Source: CBDHDJ01 sp965261645
Lineage (GTDB): Bacteria; Pseudomonadota; Alphaproteobacteria; SHVV01
NCBI GenBank assembly: GCA_965261645.1
Contig: CBDHDJ010000002.1
Span: 682,001 to 746,000, forward strand
Direction of reading: 5' to 3'
DNA length: 64,000 nt
The number at the start of each line of letters is the position of its first letter. Position 1 is the first letter of the stretch. The position numbers and the translations under genes were made by a program. This document shows, one piece after another, positions 34,751-44,058 of this stretch. The notes below the pieces were generated by a model. The model did not search any database. It was not told the DNA's origin and saw nothing but the letters and a program-made list of their open reading frames with translations.

Positions 34751-36419
34751 GTGTCGCGCTCACCGAACAGCGTGTTGAGCTGGAAATCGACCCGGCGTAG
34801 CCCCTCATGGGGGCAGGCGCGGACACAGGCCGGGCCACCCGGATTGCCGACACATAAATCGCACTTGGTCGCCTTGAAAATTGGCCGCCCGGTATCCGGA
34901 TCGACGACCGCGTGGCCCGACTGATCGCGGATATCCACCATGCGGATGTTGTTGTAAGGGCAAGAGTTGGCGCAGGTTGCGCAGCCGATGCAGGTGTCGT
35001 CGTTGATGACCACCATGCCGTGGGCACGGTTGCGGTGGATCGCGCCGGTGGGGCAGCCAATCATGCACACCGGGTCGGCGCAGTGCATGCAGGCGTTGGC
35101 CACCATCCAGTGGTCGAAGGTCTTGCCATGGCGGACAAAGCGGGGATTGCCGCCGTGCGTCGAGGCACAGGCGCGCACGCAGTCGTCGCAGCGCACGCAG
35201 CGATCGAGGTCGATCAGCATGGCCTGCGTCCCGTTGATAAACCGCTCCTCGACGGCCCATTCCAACAGAGCGTTCTCGCCGACCGGGCGCGCGAGCAGCG
35301 CGTTCACCGATTGGGCGGGCGGTTCGATCTTGGGAAACACCGCGTCTTCCAGCACGCGCGCCGGCACCCGCAGCACGTCGACATAGCCGAGCGCACTCAG
35401 CGACGCCTTGAGCGGCACGTCCTGCTTCGACGTCCACGATTGATAGAGCTCTTCGAGCCCGAAATGATCGCCGGCGCCGAGGTAGCTGATGGTGCGCGTT
35501 CCGTTGCCGAACTGAACCGCAACGCGGGCGAAGCCGGCGCGGACCAACAAGAGCCCGTCGGCATACTCGCCCTCGCGCGCGATCGTCGGCTCCTGCGAGG
35601 CGTCTACCTGGCCGGCCTCGCGCAGCTTCGCGTAAGAGACGTTCCAGTCGAATTTGCCGGAGGTCTCGAACAAGGTGGCGCCGGCCACTTCATCGAGGGC
35701 TGCTTCGTCGAGCCCGGCGAACAGCGGCGTCTCGTGCAAATGCACCTTGAGGGCGTTGCGGCGGTAATTTTCGTCGATCGCACCGCGGAAGGCGTCGTCA
35801 TAATTTGCGGATCTCGCGCAAGCCCTGCCAGCGGATCTCGAGCAGCGTCGCCTCGGTCTCCGCGAATGCGGTGGCCGTACGCGGGATACGACCCAGCGCA
35901 GCCAGTTCGCTGAACAGTGCGCCGGGCCTGAGTTGCGCCGTGCGGTATTGATCGAGGACGGCCGGGAAATCCTGAATGAACGCGCGAGTCTCGCCCGGCG
36001 CACGGGTGCGAACCTCGCGCCGCTCGTAGCGGCTGGTGTCGCGTGATTCGGGAATTCGGGAATTGGTCCATAACTGCGCCACCGTCTCGAACAGGTTCTT
36101 CGTGCGATCCTCGGCGCGCCCCAGCACCTCGCGGGGCAGATGGTCCTGGAGGGTGATGCGCACATCGCCCTCGAGCACGAGTAAAGGCCGAGTTCCCGTA
36201 GTCTCCCTCTCTGACGATGATGTCGCCGGGTCCATAACGCATGATCCGGCAATCGTTGCGGAGGATTCCCTCGAGCGGCGTGTGCACCGGAAAGCGCTCG
36301 GGATCCATGTCGCGGATGATCGGCTGCTCGTGCAAATACGCGACATCGGCATCGGTCATTTCCCGAGCAAAAGGCGTGTCCCATCGCTGTGGACGGGCGA
36401 GGAGCGCTACGGAGGTCAT
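34747..36419 (-). pseudogene. Cyclic-nucleotide-binding domain fused to four-cluster ferredoxin, two frameshifts
   Basis: Repaired, about 556 residues. Two cNMP-binding domains come first; domain 1 has the phosphate-cassette pattern FSELAALGRIPRTATAF and GPGDIIVREGD. Then come four Cys motifs for [4Fe-4S] clusters: CVRCDDCVRAC, CMHCADPVCMIGCP, CIGCATCANSCP and CDLCVGNPGGPACVRACP, as in DmsB/HybA-type subunits. The frame breaks at about 36182 (extra A on the coding strand) and at about 35801-35805 (one extra A or T). Removing one base at each site restores it. First gene of the operon. Confidence 0.85.
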
Positions 36420-36862
36420 GGCGATACCTTGATTGCCTCAAACGAGGTTCGTTTTGGGGCTCGATCCGGTGCTGAAGAAAACCGCGATACGCTTAAGAAT
36501 CGATGATCCGTGGCACACGTTGATCGGTGTCGCACGCCGTGCCGGTGGTGGAGCGGGCGAGAGCCAGCAGATGCTCTCCCACCGGCGCCGCGGCACGCCG
36601 CCGGGTCGTAGATGCTAGTTGTGGTCATCGCCCACGAAACACGCACAACCATTCCTCCCTACCCGTTCGGCACCGCCATCTCACTGCCGCCGCGGCTATC
36701 CCGGCGGAGCCTGCCATCGTGCCGGCACGGAGCCAGCGGCTCGGACCAACGCTAACCAGTTTGAGACAGGCGGTCAACGATGCATCGCTAGGTCGCCCGG
36801 CACCCCAAAACCTACGCTTTTTCCAATGATATCAAGCACTTGTGATTACACACGGCGGCGCC
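36420..36862. other. Intergenic region upstream of the redox operon
   Basis: About 440 bases between the ferredoxin gene and the DUF1192 gene, both on the minus strand. It should hold the promoter of the redox operon. No convincing open frame, RNA or terminator was seen. A half-match to an FNR/Crp-like site (TTGAT at 36429-36433) lies only about 10 bases before the start codon, too close to be trusted. Confidence 0.45.
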
Positions 36863-37039
36863 TCACTGCTTGAAATACGAATTGGCGTCGGTGCGGGCGC
36901 CCTGCTTGGCGGCGATCATTTCCCGCGCTTCAGCAATCCTTGTTTCGAGCTCGGCGATCAAGTTTTCGAGCTCCTCGACCGACATGATTTCGAGATTGGG
37001 CTTCGGCGCCGGCGGCTTGACGAGTTCGTCTTCGTCCAT
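36863..37039 (-). CDS. DUF1192 family protein
   Basis: Small acidic protein of 58 residues: MDEDELVKPPAPKPNLEIMS, then a helix-forming coiled coil (VEELENLIAELETRIAEARE) and a C-terminal DANSYFKQ. The pattern fits DUF1192, a short family mostly of alphaproteobacteria with unknown function. Start ATG 37039 has a GGAGGA ribosome site on the minus strand. It diverges from the quinone oxidoreductase gene, a neighbourhood often kept in this class. Confidence 0.85.
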   Translation of the reverse strand: MDEDELVKPPAPKPNLEIMSVEELENLIAELETRIAEAREMIAAKQGARTDANSYFKQ

Positions 37040-37165
37040 CGCGTCCTCCTGCTCCCGACCAGTCACGAGGTGCGTGCATCTTTTTCGCGCCCGCATCCAA
37101 CCATGGTAGTGTGGGACGATCCTTGTCGACCTGCAACAATCCCGTCACCCGCTTTGAGCGCAACC

Positions 37166-38164
37166 ATGGCGTCTCTGCCCGATACGATGAAGGCGGTTCT
37201 CATTGGCGAGCCCGGCGGCCCGGAGGCGCTCGAACTCGGCGCACGGCCCACGCCGCGGCCCGGACATGGCGAGGTTCTCATTGCGGTTGCCGCCGCTGGC
37301 ATCAACCGGGCGGACTGCCTGCAGCGCATGGGTGCCTACCCCGCTCCGCCCGGCGCCTCCGATGTTCTCGGCCTCGAGGCGGCCGGCACCATTGCCGCGC
37401 TCGGTCCCGGGGTGAGCGGGCTCGGGGAGGGCGAGCCGGTCTGCGCCCTTTTGACCGGAGGCGGCTACGCCGAGTACTGCATCGCGCCCGAAGCCACGCT
37501 CCTGCCGGTGCCGGAGGGCCTCAGCCTGGTTCAGGCCGCGGCGCTGCCCGAGGCCTATTTCACCGTATGGGCGAACCTCTACGACCGGGCGCGGCTCAGG
37601 GACGGCGAACGCGTGTTGGTCCATGGCGGGGCGAGCGGCATCGGCACGACGGCCATCCAGCTCGCCAATGCCCTTGGCTCCCGCGTCTTCGCCACCGCCG
37701 GCACGGCGGAGAAATGCCGGGCCTGCGAGGAGCTTGGCGCCGAGCGCGCGATCAACTACCGGGATGAGGATTTTGTCGAGGTCGTGCAGCACCTGACCGG
37801 GGGCGCCGGCGTCGACGTTATCCTCGACATGGTGGGCGGCTATTACCTGCCGCGCAATATCGAGGCGCTGGCGCCCGAGGGCCGGCTCGTGCATATCGCG
37901 TTCCAAAAGGGCCACAAGGTGGAGCTGAGCCTGTTGCCGATCGTGAACAAGAATCTCGTCATCACCGGCTCGCGCCTGCGCCCGCTCGGGCTCGAGCAAA
38001 AGGCCCAGATCGCCGCCGAGCTCCACGCCACCGCCTGGCCGTTGCTCGCGGCCGGGCGCCTTCGCCCCATCATCGATTCGACCTTTCCCCTGGCCGCAGC
38101 GGCCCAAGCCCATGCCCGCATGGAATCGGGCGCGCATATCGGCAAGATTCTGCTCGAGGTCTAG
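37166..38164 (+). CDS. NAD(P)H quinone oxidoreductase, zinc-free MDR family
   Basis: 332-residue medium-chain reductase of the PIG3/QOR group. It has the GroES-like N-terminal domain (VAAAGINRADCLQRMGAYP, about 46-64), the Rossmann motif VHGGASGIGTTAIQLA (about 153-168), and LDMVGGYYLPRNIEAL. No zinc-ligand cysteines are seen. Start ATG 37166; ATG 37187 would also fit. It precedes trcR by 125 bases. Confidence 0.9.
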   Translation: MASLPDTMKAVLIGEPGGPEALELGARPTPRPGHGEVLIAVAAAGINRADCLQRMGAYPAPPGASDVLGLEAAGTIAALGPGVSGLGEGEPVCALLTGGGYAEYCIAPEATLLPVPEGLSLVQAAALPEAYFTVWANLYDRARLRDGERVLVHGGASGIGTTAIQLANALGSRVFATAGTAEKCRACEELGAERAINYRDEDFVEVVQHLTGGAGVDVILDMVGGYYLPRNIEALAPEGRLVHIAFQKGHKVELSLLPIVNKNLVITGSRLRPLGLEQKAQIAAELHATAWPLLAAGRLRPIIDSTFPLAAAAQAHARMESGAHIGKILLEV

Positions 38165-38289
38165 CGATGCGGTCCGATGGATCGCCCTCGCCCGACCTTT
38201 GCCTCCGCCTTCAATCGTGCTAACTCTGGGGTAGAGCCTTTGGCCGAAGCCGCGGCCCGGGCTCGGTTAGCCCATATTCAGGAGGTGTC

Positions 38290-39315
38290 ATGGCCCATCT
38301 ATTGATGCCCAAGGCCACGGCCGTGTGGTTGGTCGAAAATACTGCGCTCACCTTCGATCAGGTCGCGGGCCTGTGTGAGCTCCATCCACTCGAGGTGCAG
38401 GGCATCGCCGATGGCGAGGTGGCCATCGGTATCACCGGCCTCGACCCTATCGCCAACGGACAGCTCACGCGCGGCGAGATCGCGGCCTGCGAGGCCGATC
38501 CCTCGCGCAAGCTCACGCTCGCCGAATCGGCCATGCCGGCGCCCAAGGTGCGGGCCAAGGGGCCACGCTATACCCCGGTCGCCAAGCGTCACGACCGGCC
38601 CAATGCCATCGCCTGGCTCCTGCGCTACCATCCCGAACTGACCGACGGCCAGGTCTCCAAGCTCGTCGGCACCACCAAGCCGACGATCAACGCGATCCGC
38701 GAGCGCACGCATTGGAACATCTCCCACCTCAAGCTCGAGGACCCGGTCTCGCTCGGCATGTGCTCGCAGATCGAGCTCGACCAGGCGGTGAGCAAGGCCG
38801 CCGCGCGGCAGCGCGCGCGGGACCAACGCGAAGCGCGCGAGGCGCGCAAGGCGGAAGTCGCCGCCAACCCGTCGGCCGCGCCAAGCGCCGAAGCCCTGCC
38901 GGCGCCGCCCGTGGCCAAGACGGCCGAAGAGCTCGCCGAAGAGGAGAAGGCCGCCCCGACGCCGATTTGGTCGACGGCCGAACAGGCCGCGTCGCGAGCG
39001 CCGGCGGATTCCGACTCGCCCGCGCCGCGACAACCGGCGGCGCGCGAGGATTCGACCCGGTCCATCGAGCCCGACCAGGTCTTCACCACCCCGTCCGGCC
39101 CGGCGTCCGAGCCCGCTCCGGAGGAAGAAGAGCTCGACCCCGAGAAAATCTTCGCACGTCCGGACACGCCCGAGCCGGCCGCACCGGCCGCACCGGCCGC
39201 GCCGACTGAGCCCACCAGCGCGGAGCATTCCGAGGGTGAGGCGCATTCCGAGGGTGATTCGGTGGCGGTGGCTGCCTATGAGCCCACGAAGCCGCCCACT
39301 GACCCGCAACCCTAG
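38290..39315 (+). CDS. trcR: Cell cycle transcriptional regulator TrcR (DUF1013)
   Basis: 341 residues. The conserved DUF1013 part occupies about 1-180: MAHLLMPKATAVWLVENTAL, FDQVAGLCELHPLEVQGIAD, RPNAIAWLLRYHPELTDGQV and SHLKLEDPVSLGMCSQIELD, with a helix-turn-helix-like segment KLVGTTKPTINAIRERTHWN. The rest is a 160-residue Pro/Ala/Glu-rich tail of low complexity, longer than I expect for the family. A perfect AGGAGGT ribosome site precedes ATG 38290. Named from Caulobacter, where the protein works in cell-cycle transcription. Confidence 0.88.
   Translation: MAHLLMPKATAVWLVENTALTFDQVAGLCELHPLEVQGIADGEVAIGITGLDPIANGQLTRGEIAACEADPSRKLTLAESAMPAPKVRAKGPRYTPVAKRHDRPNAIAWLLRYHPELTDGQVSKLVGTTKPTINAIRERTHWNISHLKLEDPVSLGMCSQIELDQAVSKAAARQRARDQREAREARKAEVAANPSAAPSAEALPAPPVAKTAEELAEEEKAAPTPIWSTAEQAASRAPADSDSPAPRQPAAREDSTRSIEPDQVFTTPSGPASEPAPEEEELDPEKIFARPDTPEPAAPAAPAAPTEPTSAEHSEGEAHSEGDSVAVAAYEPTKPPTDPQP
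39223..39258 (+). repeat. 18-bp tandem duplication in trcR tail
   Basis: Two near-identical 18-base units around GCATTCCGAGGGTGA encode EHSEGE and AHSEGD. Just before it a GCACCGGCC-type repeat encodes APA units. Both show that the tail grows by slippage. Confidence 0.7.
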
Positions 39316-39404
39316 CCGTCGTCAATCCGCCGCGAATCGCTTGGCGGCGGCGAAGCCGATCCCGCGCGCCGCGCCGGCGATGAGCGCGATCTGGCCGTCA
39401 AGCT

Positions 39405-41321
39405 TTACGACGCGGCCCGGGCGTCCGCGCCAGCGTAACCGGCCTCCTTCAGCGCGACCTTGATTTCATCGAGAATGGTCGGATCATCGATCGTCGCCGG
39501 CATACGGTACTCCTCGGCATCGGCGATCCGGCGCATGGTGCCGCGCAGGATCTTGCCCGAGCGGGTCTTGGGCAGGCGCTGCACGACGGTCGCCGTCTTG
39601 AACGACGCGACCGGGCCGATCGTGTCGCGCACGAGCCTAACGAGCTCGTCGGCGATCTCGTCATGGGGACGCTCGACGCCGGCATTGAGCACGACAAAGC
39701 CGAGGGGCACCTGCCCTTTGACCTGATCGGCGGCGCCGATGACGGCGCATTCCGCGACATCCCGGTGCGAGGCCAGCACCTCTTCCATCGCGCCGGTGGA
39801 GAGCCGGTGGCCGGCGGTGTTGATGATGTCATCGGTGCGGCTCATGATGTAGAGGTAGCCGTCCTCGTCCTGATAGCCGGCATCGGCGGTCACGTAATAG
39901 CCGGGATAGGTCGCGAGATAGGCTTCTTTGTAGCCCTCGTCGTTGTTCCACAGCGTGGGCAGGCAGCCCGGCGGCAACGGCAGCTTGATGACGATGGCCC
40001 CGTTCTCGCCGCGCGGCATCTCGTTCGCCTGATCATTGACGACGCGCACGTCGTAACCGGGCACCGCCTTGGTCGGCGAGCCATGCTTGACCGGAAGCGC
40101 GCCCAATCCGACGCAATTGGCGGCGATCGGCCAGCCGGTCTCGGTCTGCCACCAATGGTCGATCACGGGCTTGTCGAGTGCCCGCTCCGCCCATTCGAGG
40201 GTGTCGGGATCGGCCCGCTCGCCTGCAAGGAAGAGCGTGCGGAACGCGGACAGGTCGTATTTCTTGACGTGCTCGGCCTTGGGGTCCTGCTGCTTGATGG
40301 CGCGGAAGGCGGTCGGCGCGGTGAACAGGGCGGCGACCTTGTGCTGCGAAATCACGCGCCAGAACGCGCCGGGATCGGGCGTGCCCACCGGCTTGCCCTC
40401 ATAGAGGATCGAGGTGCAGCCGTGGAACAAGGGCGCGTACACGATGTAGGAATGGCCGACGACCCAACCCACGTCGGATGCCGCCCAATACACCTCGCCG
40501 GGATCGATATCGTAGATGTGCTTCATCGACCATTTGAGCGCCACCAGATGGCCGCCATTGTCGCGCACCACGCCCTTGGGCCGGCCGGTGGTGCCTGAAG
40601 TGTAGAGGATGTAAAGCGGATCGGTGGCGGCGACCTCGACGCAGTCCACGGGGCTACCCTGGGCCATGACCTCGTTCCAGTCGAGATCGCGGCCGGCGGT
40701 CAGCGTGGCCGTCTCTTCGGGCCTTTGCACGATGATGCACTTTTCGGGCTTGAACGACGCGGCTGCGATGGCGCCGTCGAGAAGCGGCTGGTAGGCCACC
40801 ACGCGGCCGGGCTCGAGACCGCAGCTCGCCGTGATGACGAGCTTGGGCTTGGCATCGTCGATCCGCGTGGCGAGTTCGTTGGGGGCGAAACCGCCGAACA
40901 CCACCGAATGGGTCGCGCCCAAGCGCGCGCACGCGAACATCGCGATCAGGGTTTCGGGCACCATCGGCATGTAGATGATGACGCGATCGCCGTGCTCGAC
41001 GCCGAGGCCGCGGAGCGCGCCGGCAAACCGGGCGACGAGGTCGCGCAGCTCGCGATAGGAGAAGCTCCGGATCGTGTCCGTCATGGGGCTGTCGTAGATG
41101 ATCGCCGCCTGATCGGCGCGCCCCTGCTCGACGTGATAGTCAAGCGCGTTGTAGCAGGTGTTGACGATGCCGCCTGAAAACCAGCGGTAAATCGGCGCGG
41201 CTGAGGAATCGAGCACGCTGTCCCACTTTTTGTACCACTGGACATCCTCGGCGGCCTCGGCCCAGTAGCCCACGGGGTCGCTCATCGAGCGCGCGTACAA
41301 CTCATCGTACCGGCTTGCCAT
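39405..41321 (-). CDS. prpE: Propionyl-CoA synthetase
   Basis: ATP-dependent acyl-CoA ligase of 638 residues, ACS family. It has the ACS N-terminal domain (YDELYARSMSDPVGYWAEAA), the AMP-binding loop YILYTSGTTGRPKGVVRD (about 242-259), WWQTETGWPI, and the C-terminal KTRSGKILRGTMRRIAD with the catalytic lysine. The sequence fits PrpE rather than AcsA. Start ATG 41321. It diverges from another acyl-CoA ligase gene. Confidence 0.92.
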   Translation of the reverse strand: MASRYDELYARSMSDPVGYWAEAAEDVQWYKKWDSVLDSSAAPIYRWFSGGIVNTCYNALDYHVEQGRADQAAIIYDSPMTDTIRSFSYRELRDLVARFAGALRGLGVEHGDRVIIYMPMVPETLIAMFACARLGATHSVVFGGFAPNELATRIDDAKPKLVITASCGLEPGRVVAYQPLLDGAIAAASFKPEKCIIVQRPEETATLTAGRDLDWNEVMAQGSPVDCVEVAATDPLYILYTSGTTGRPKGVVRDNGGHLVALKWSMKHIYDIDPGEVYWAASDVGWVVGHSYIVYAPLFHGCTSILYEGKPVGTPDPGAFWRVISQHKVAALFTAPTAFRAIKQQDPKAEHVKKYDLSAFRTLFLAGERADPDTLEWAERALDKPVIDHWWQTETGWPIAANCVGLGALPVKHGSPTKAVPGYDVRVVNDQANEMPRGENGAIVIKLPLPPGCLPTLWNNDEGYKEAYLATYPGYYVTADAGYQDEDGYLYIMSRTDDIINTAGHRLSTGAMEEVLASHRDVAECAVIGAADQVKGQVPLGFVVLNAGVERPHDEIADELVRLVRDTIGPVASFKTATVVQRLPKTRSGKILRGTMRRIADAEEYRMPATIDDPTILDEIKVALKEAGYAGADARAAS

Positions 41322-41511
41322 GGCGTGCGCCTCCCCGAGCTTGTTTTGTTCTTGCAGATCAGCGGTCGTGACGCCCACGCAAGCTCGCCCTTGCGCGGGC
41401 CGGGGTAAGGTTATCATGCCCCTAAGGGATGTACGCAATTGATCCGGTGGGCTTTGATCGCATAGATTTTCCACTTGGCGGCGCGGTTCGGGCGCAAACG
41501 GGGAGGTGAGC

Positions 41512-43143
41512 ATGGCTACGGTGAATCCCTACGTCTCTGGTCTCGACAAGGTGATGGCGAATTACCAGCCGCTGTCGCCGCTCGGTTTCGTCGAGCGCTC
41601 AGCGGCCGTGTACCCCGACCACGTGGCGGTGGTTCACGGCGAGCAGCGCTACAGCTACGCCGAGTTCTTCGCCCGCTGCCGGCGCCTCGCCAGCGCGTTG
41701 TCGCGCCGCGGCATCGGCGCCCGCGATACGGTGGCGGTGATGGCGCCCAACGTGCCCGCCATGCTGGAAGCGCACTACGGGGTTCCGGCCTGCGAGGCGG
41801 TCCTCAACACCATCAACACGCGGCTCGACGCCGCCACCATCGCCTTCATCCTCGAGCACGGCGAAGCCAAGGCGCTGATCACGGATCGTGAGTTCAGCCC
41901 GGTGGTGAAAGAGGCGCTGGCCCGAACCAAGGCAACGCCGCTGGTGATCGATATCGACGATCCCCTGGCCGAGGGCGGCGAGCTTTTGGGCGACATCGAT
42001 TACGAGACGTTCTTGCAGGAGGGCGCGGACGATTATGCCTGGCATCTTCCCAAGGACGAATGGCAGGCCATCTCACTCAACTACACTTCGGGCACGACCG
42101 GGAATCCGAAAGGCGTGGTTTATCACCACCGCGGCGCGTTTCTGAATGCGCTCGGCAATCTCCTGGTGTGGAATGCGCCGAGCCAGCCCGTCTATCTCTG
42201 GACGCTGCCGATGTTCCACTGCAATGGCTGGTGCTTCACCTGGTCGATTTGCGCTGCGGGCGGGACCCATGTCTGCCTGCGCCGGGTCGAGGCCGGGGCG
42301 ATTTACCAGGCGATCGTCGAGCACGAGGTGACTCATTTCTGCGGCGCGCCGGTCGTGCTCAACATGCTGATTAATGCGCCCAAGAAGCAGAAGCGCAAGT
42401 TCAAACACCAGGTCGAGGCAATGACCGCCGCCGCGCCGCCGCCGAGCGCTGTGCTCGCCGCCATGGAGCGTGAGGGTATCCGCATCACCCACGTCTATGG
42501 CCTGACCGAGACCTACGGGCCCGCGGTGGTCAGCGCCTGGCACGCGGAATGGGATGAGCGCCCCGAGGACGAGCGCGCCGCGATCAAATCGCGCCAAGGC
42601 GTGCGCTATCCGGTGCTCGAGGACCTCATGGTGGCCAACACCGAGACGCTCGAGCCGGTGCCGGCCGATGGCGAGACCATCGGCGAGGTGTTCTTTCGCG
42701 GCAACGTCGTGATGAAGGGCTACCTCAAGAACCCCAAGGCCACCGACAAGGCCTTCGAAGGCGGCTGGTTCCACTCCGGCGATCTCGGCGTGCTGCACCC
42801 GGACGGCTATGTCGAGCTCAAGGACCGCTCCAAGGACATCATCATCTCGGGCGGCGAAAACATCTCGAGCATCGAGGTGGAAGAGACGCTGTACAAGCAT
42901 CCCGCCGTTCTCGAAGCCGCTGTCGTGGCCCGCCCGGACGACCAGTGGGGCGAAACGCCGTGCGCCTTTGTCAGCCTCAAAGACGACGCCGGCCCGGTCA
43001 CCGAGGACGATCTCATCGCCTTCTGCCGCGACAATATGGCGCGCTACAAGGTGCCGAAAACGGTGGTCTTCAGTGAACTGCCCAAGACCTCGACGGGCAA
43101 GGTGAAGAAATTCGTCCTGCGCGAACGGGTCCGAGAGCTTTAG
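41512..43143 (+). CDS. AMP-dependent acyl-CoA synthetase
   Basis: 543-residue fatty-acid CoA ligase. AMP-binding motif LNYTSGTTGNPKGVVYHHRG (about 188-207), then THVYGLTETYGPAV, GWFHSGDLGVLHPDGYVELKD-type motif (about 422-440), SGGENISSIEVEE and the C-terminal lysine in KTSTGKVKKFVLRE. Closest remembered relatives are medium-chain and methylmercaptopropionyl-CoA (DmdB-like) ligases; chain preference is not decidable. ATG 41512 is chosen because GGGGAGG lies six bases before it. Confidence 0.9.
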   Translation: MATVNPYVSGLDKVMANYQPLSPLGFVERSAAVYPDHVAVVHGEQRYSYAEFFARCRRLASALSRRGIGARDTVAVMAPNVPAMLEAHYGVPACEAVLNTINTRLDAATIAFILEHGEAKALITDREFSPVVKEALARTKATPLVIDIDDPLAEGGELLGDIDYETFLQEGADDYAWHLPKDEWQAISLNYTSGTTGNPKGVVYHHRGAFLNALGNLLVWNAPSQPVYLWTLPMFHCNGWCFTWSICAAGGTHVCLRRVEAGAIYQAIVEHEVTHFCGAPVVLNMLINAPKKQKRKFKHQVEAMTAAAPPPSAVLAAMEREGIRITHVYGLTETYGPAVVSAWHAEWDERPEDERAAIKSRQGVRYPVLEDLMVANTETLEPVPADGETIGEVFFRGNVVMKGYLKNPKATDKAFEGGWFHSGDLGVLHPDGYVELKDRSKDIIISGGENISSIEVEETLYKHPAVLEAAVVARPDDQWGETPCAFVSLKDDAGPVTEDDLIAFCRDNMARYKVPKTVVFSELPKTSTGKVKKFVLRERVREL

Positions 43144-43703
43144 TCGAGCGCGCCGGAGACCAAGGCCGCGATCGCGTCTGCGTCAAGCTCAGGAAAGGCT
43201 GCGTCGAGAAGAATGCCGAGATCGACGGTCTCGCCCTGACCGGGCGCGAGGCCCGCCACCCCGAAGTAGCGCGCCAGATTGGCTGCCGCCCGGCCCGCAC
43301 CGTCCTCAGGCGAGAGCGGCGAAGCGGCCTTCTCATCGAATCCGGCGCTCATGATCAGCTGGGCGATATGTTCGGCATCGAGTTCGGCGGCGAGAACTCT
43401 CTTGCGGAGGGCGACCGTAAGGCCGGCAGGCGCCTCCTCATGCTGCTCTTTTAGTCTCGTGCGCAGCGTGCGCAGCGGCAGGACGACTTGATCGCGCCAG
43501 GGTGCGGTGCGGGCCAGGATCTCCCGGACCGCATCTTCACCGATCGCATCGTGGCCCTGCGCCGCGAGCCAGCAGCACAGGAGCAACATGTTGACGTCCG
43601 CGCCGAGCCGGTCCTGTAGTCTGAGGCAACCGGCTTCCACCCCCGGCCGGCCATAGAGGGCGAGCGAGTAGTCCCAAAAAGGATCAGGGGACGAGGCGGC
43701 CAT
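43140..43703 (-). CDS. TIGR02444 family protein
   Basis: 187-residue soluble helical protein with DPFWDYSLALYGRPGVEAGC at the N-terminus and LGADVNMLLLCCWLAAQG (about 35-52), the pattern of the TIGR02444 family of unknown function in proteobacteria. Start ATG 43703 fits the family; the longer frame does not. It ends inside the stop region of the convergent acyl-CoA ligase. Confidence 0.83.
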   Translation of the reverse strand: MAASSPDPFWDYSLALYGRPGVEAGCLRLQDRLGADVNMLLLCCWLAAQGHDAIGEDAVREILARTAPWRDQVVLPLRTLRTRLKEQHEEAPAGLTVALRKRVLAAELDAEHIAQLIMSAGFDEKAASPLSPEDGAGRAAANLARYFGVAGLAPGQGETVDLGILLDAAFPELDADAIAALVSGALD

Positions 43704-43797
43704 GGCGTTCCCGTGATAACGTGCAACTGAACTTCCCGCCCGCTGCGCCGCCAAATTTTGTTAAACTTCGAGCCATGAGGGAATCCTACGGACGGTC

Positions 43798-43998
43798 ATG
43801 AGCGAGCAAAAGGATCTGGCGGAGAAACTGGCCGATCTCAAGGGAGAGCATCGCGGCCTGGACAAGGCGATCGGCGATTTGGTCGCCGCGCCCGATTGCG
43901 ATTATCTCGAAGTTCAGCGCCTTAAGAAACGGAAGCTCGCGCTCAAGGACCAGATCACTCGCCTCAAGAGCAAGCTACTTCCGGATATCATCGCTTAG
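43798..43998 (+). CDS. YdcH/DUF465 family protein
   Basis: 66-residue helical-hairpin protein: LAEKLADLKGEHRGLDKAIG, then DCDYLEVQRLKKRKLALKDQ. The pattern is that of the small YdcH (DUF465) family, function unknown. Its own promoter probably lies in the 94 bases upstream, shared with the divergent TIGR02444 gene. Confidence 0.87.
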   Translation: MSEQKDLAEKLADLKGEHRGLDKAIGDLVAAPDCDYLEVQRLKKRKLALKDQITRLKSKLLPDIIA

Positions 43999-44058
43999 GG
44001 GATGCGGCGGCCGATGGCGCCGCCGATCGATGGTCGGCGGCCCCGACCCGCGCGCAAC

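Noticed and set aside
36427..36445. FNR/Crp-type site before the ferredoxin gene
   Set aside because: Only one half-site (TTGAT) matches, and it is about 10 bases from the start codon, where an activator site would not work.
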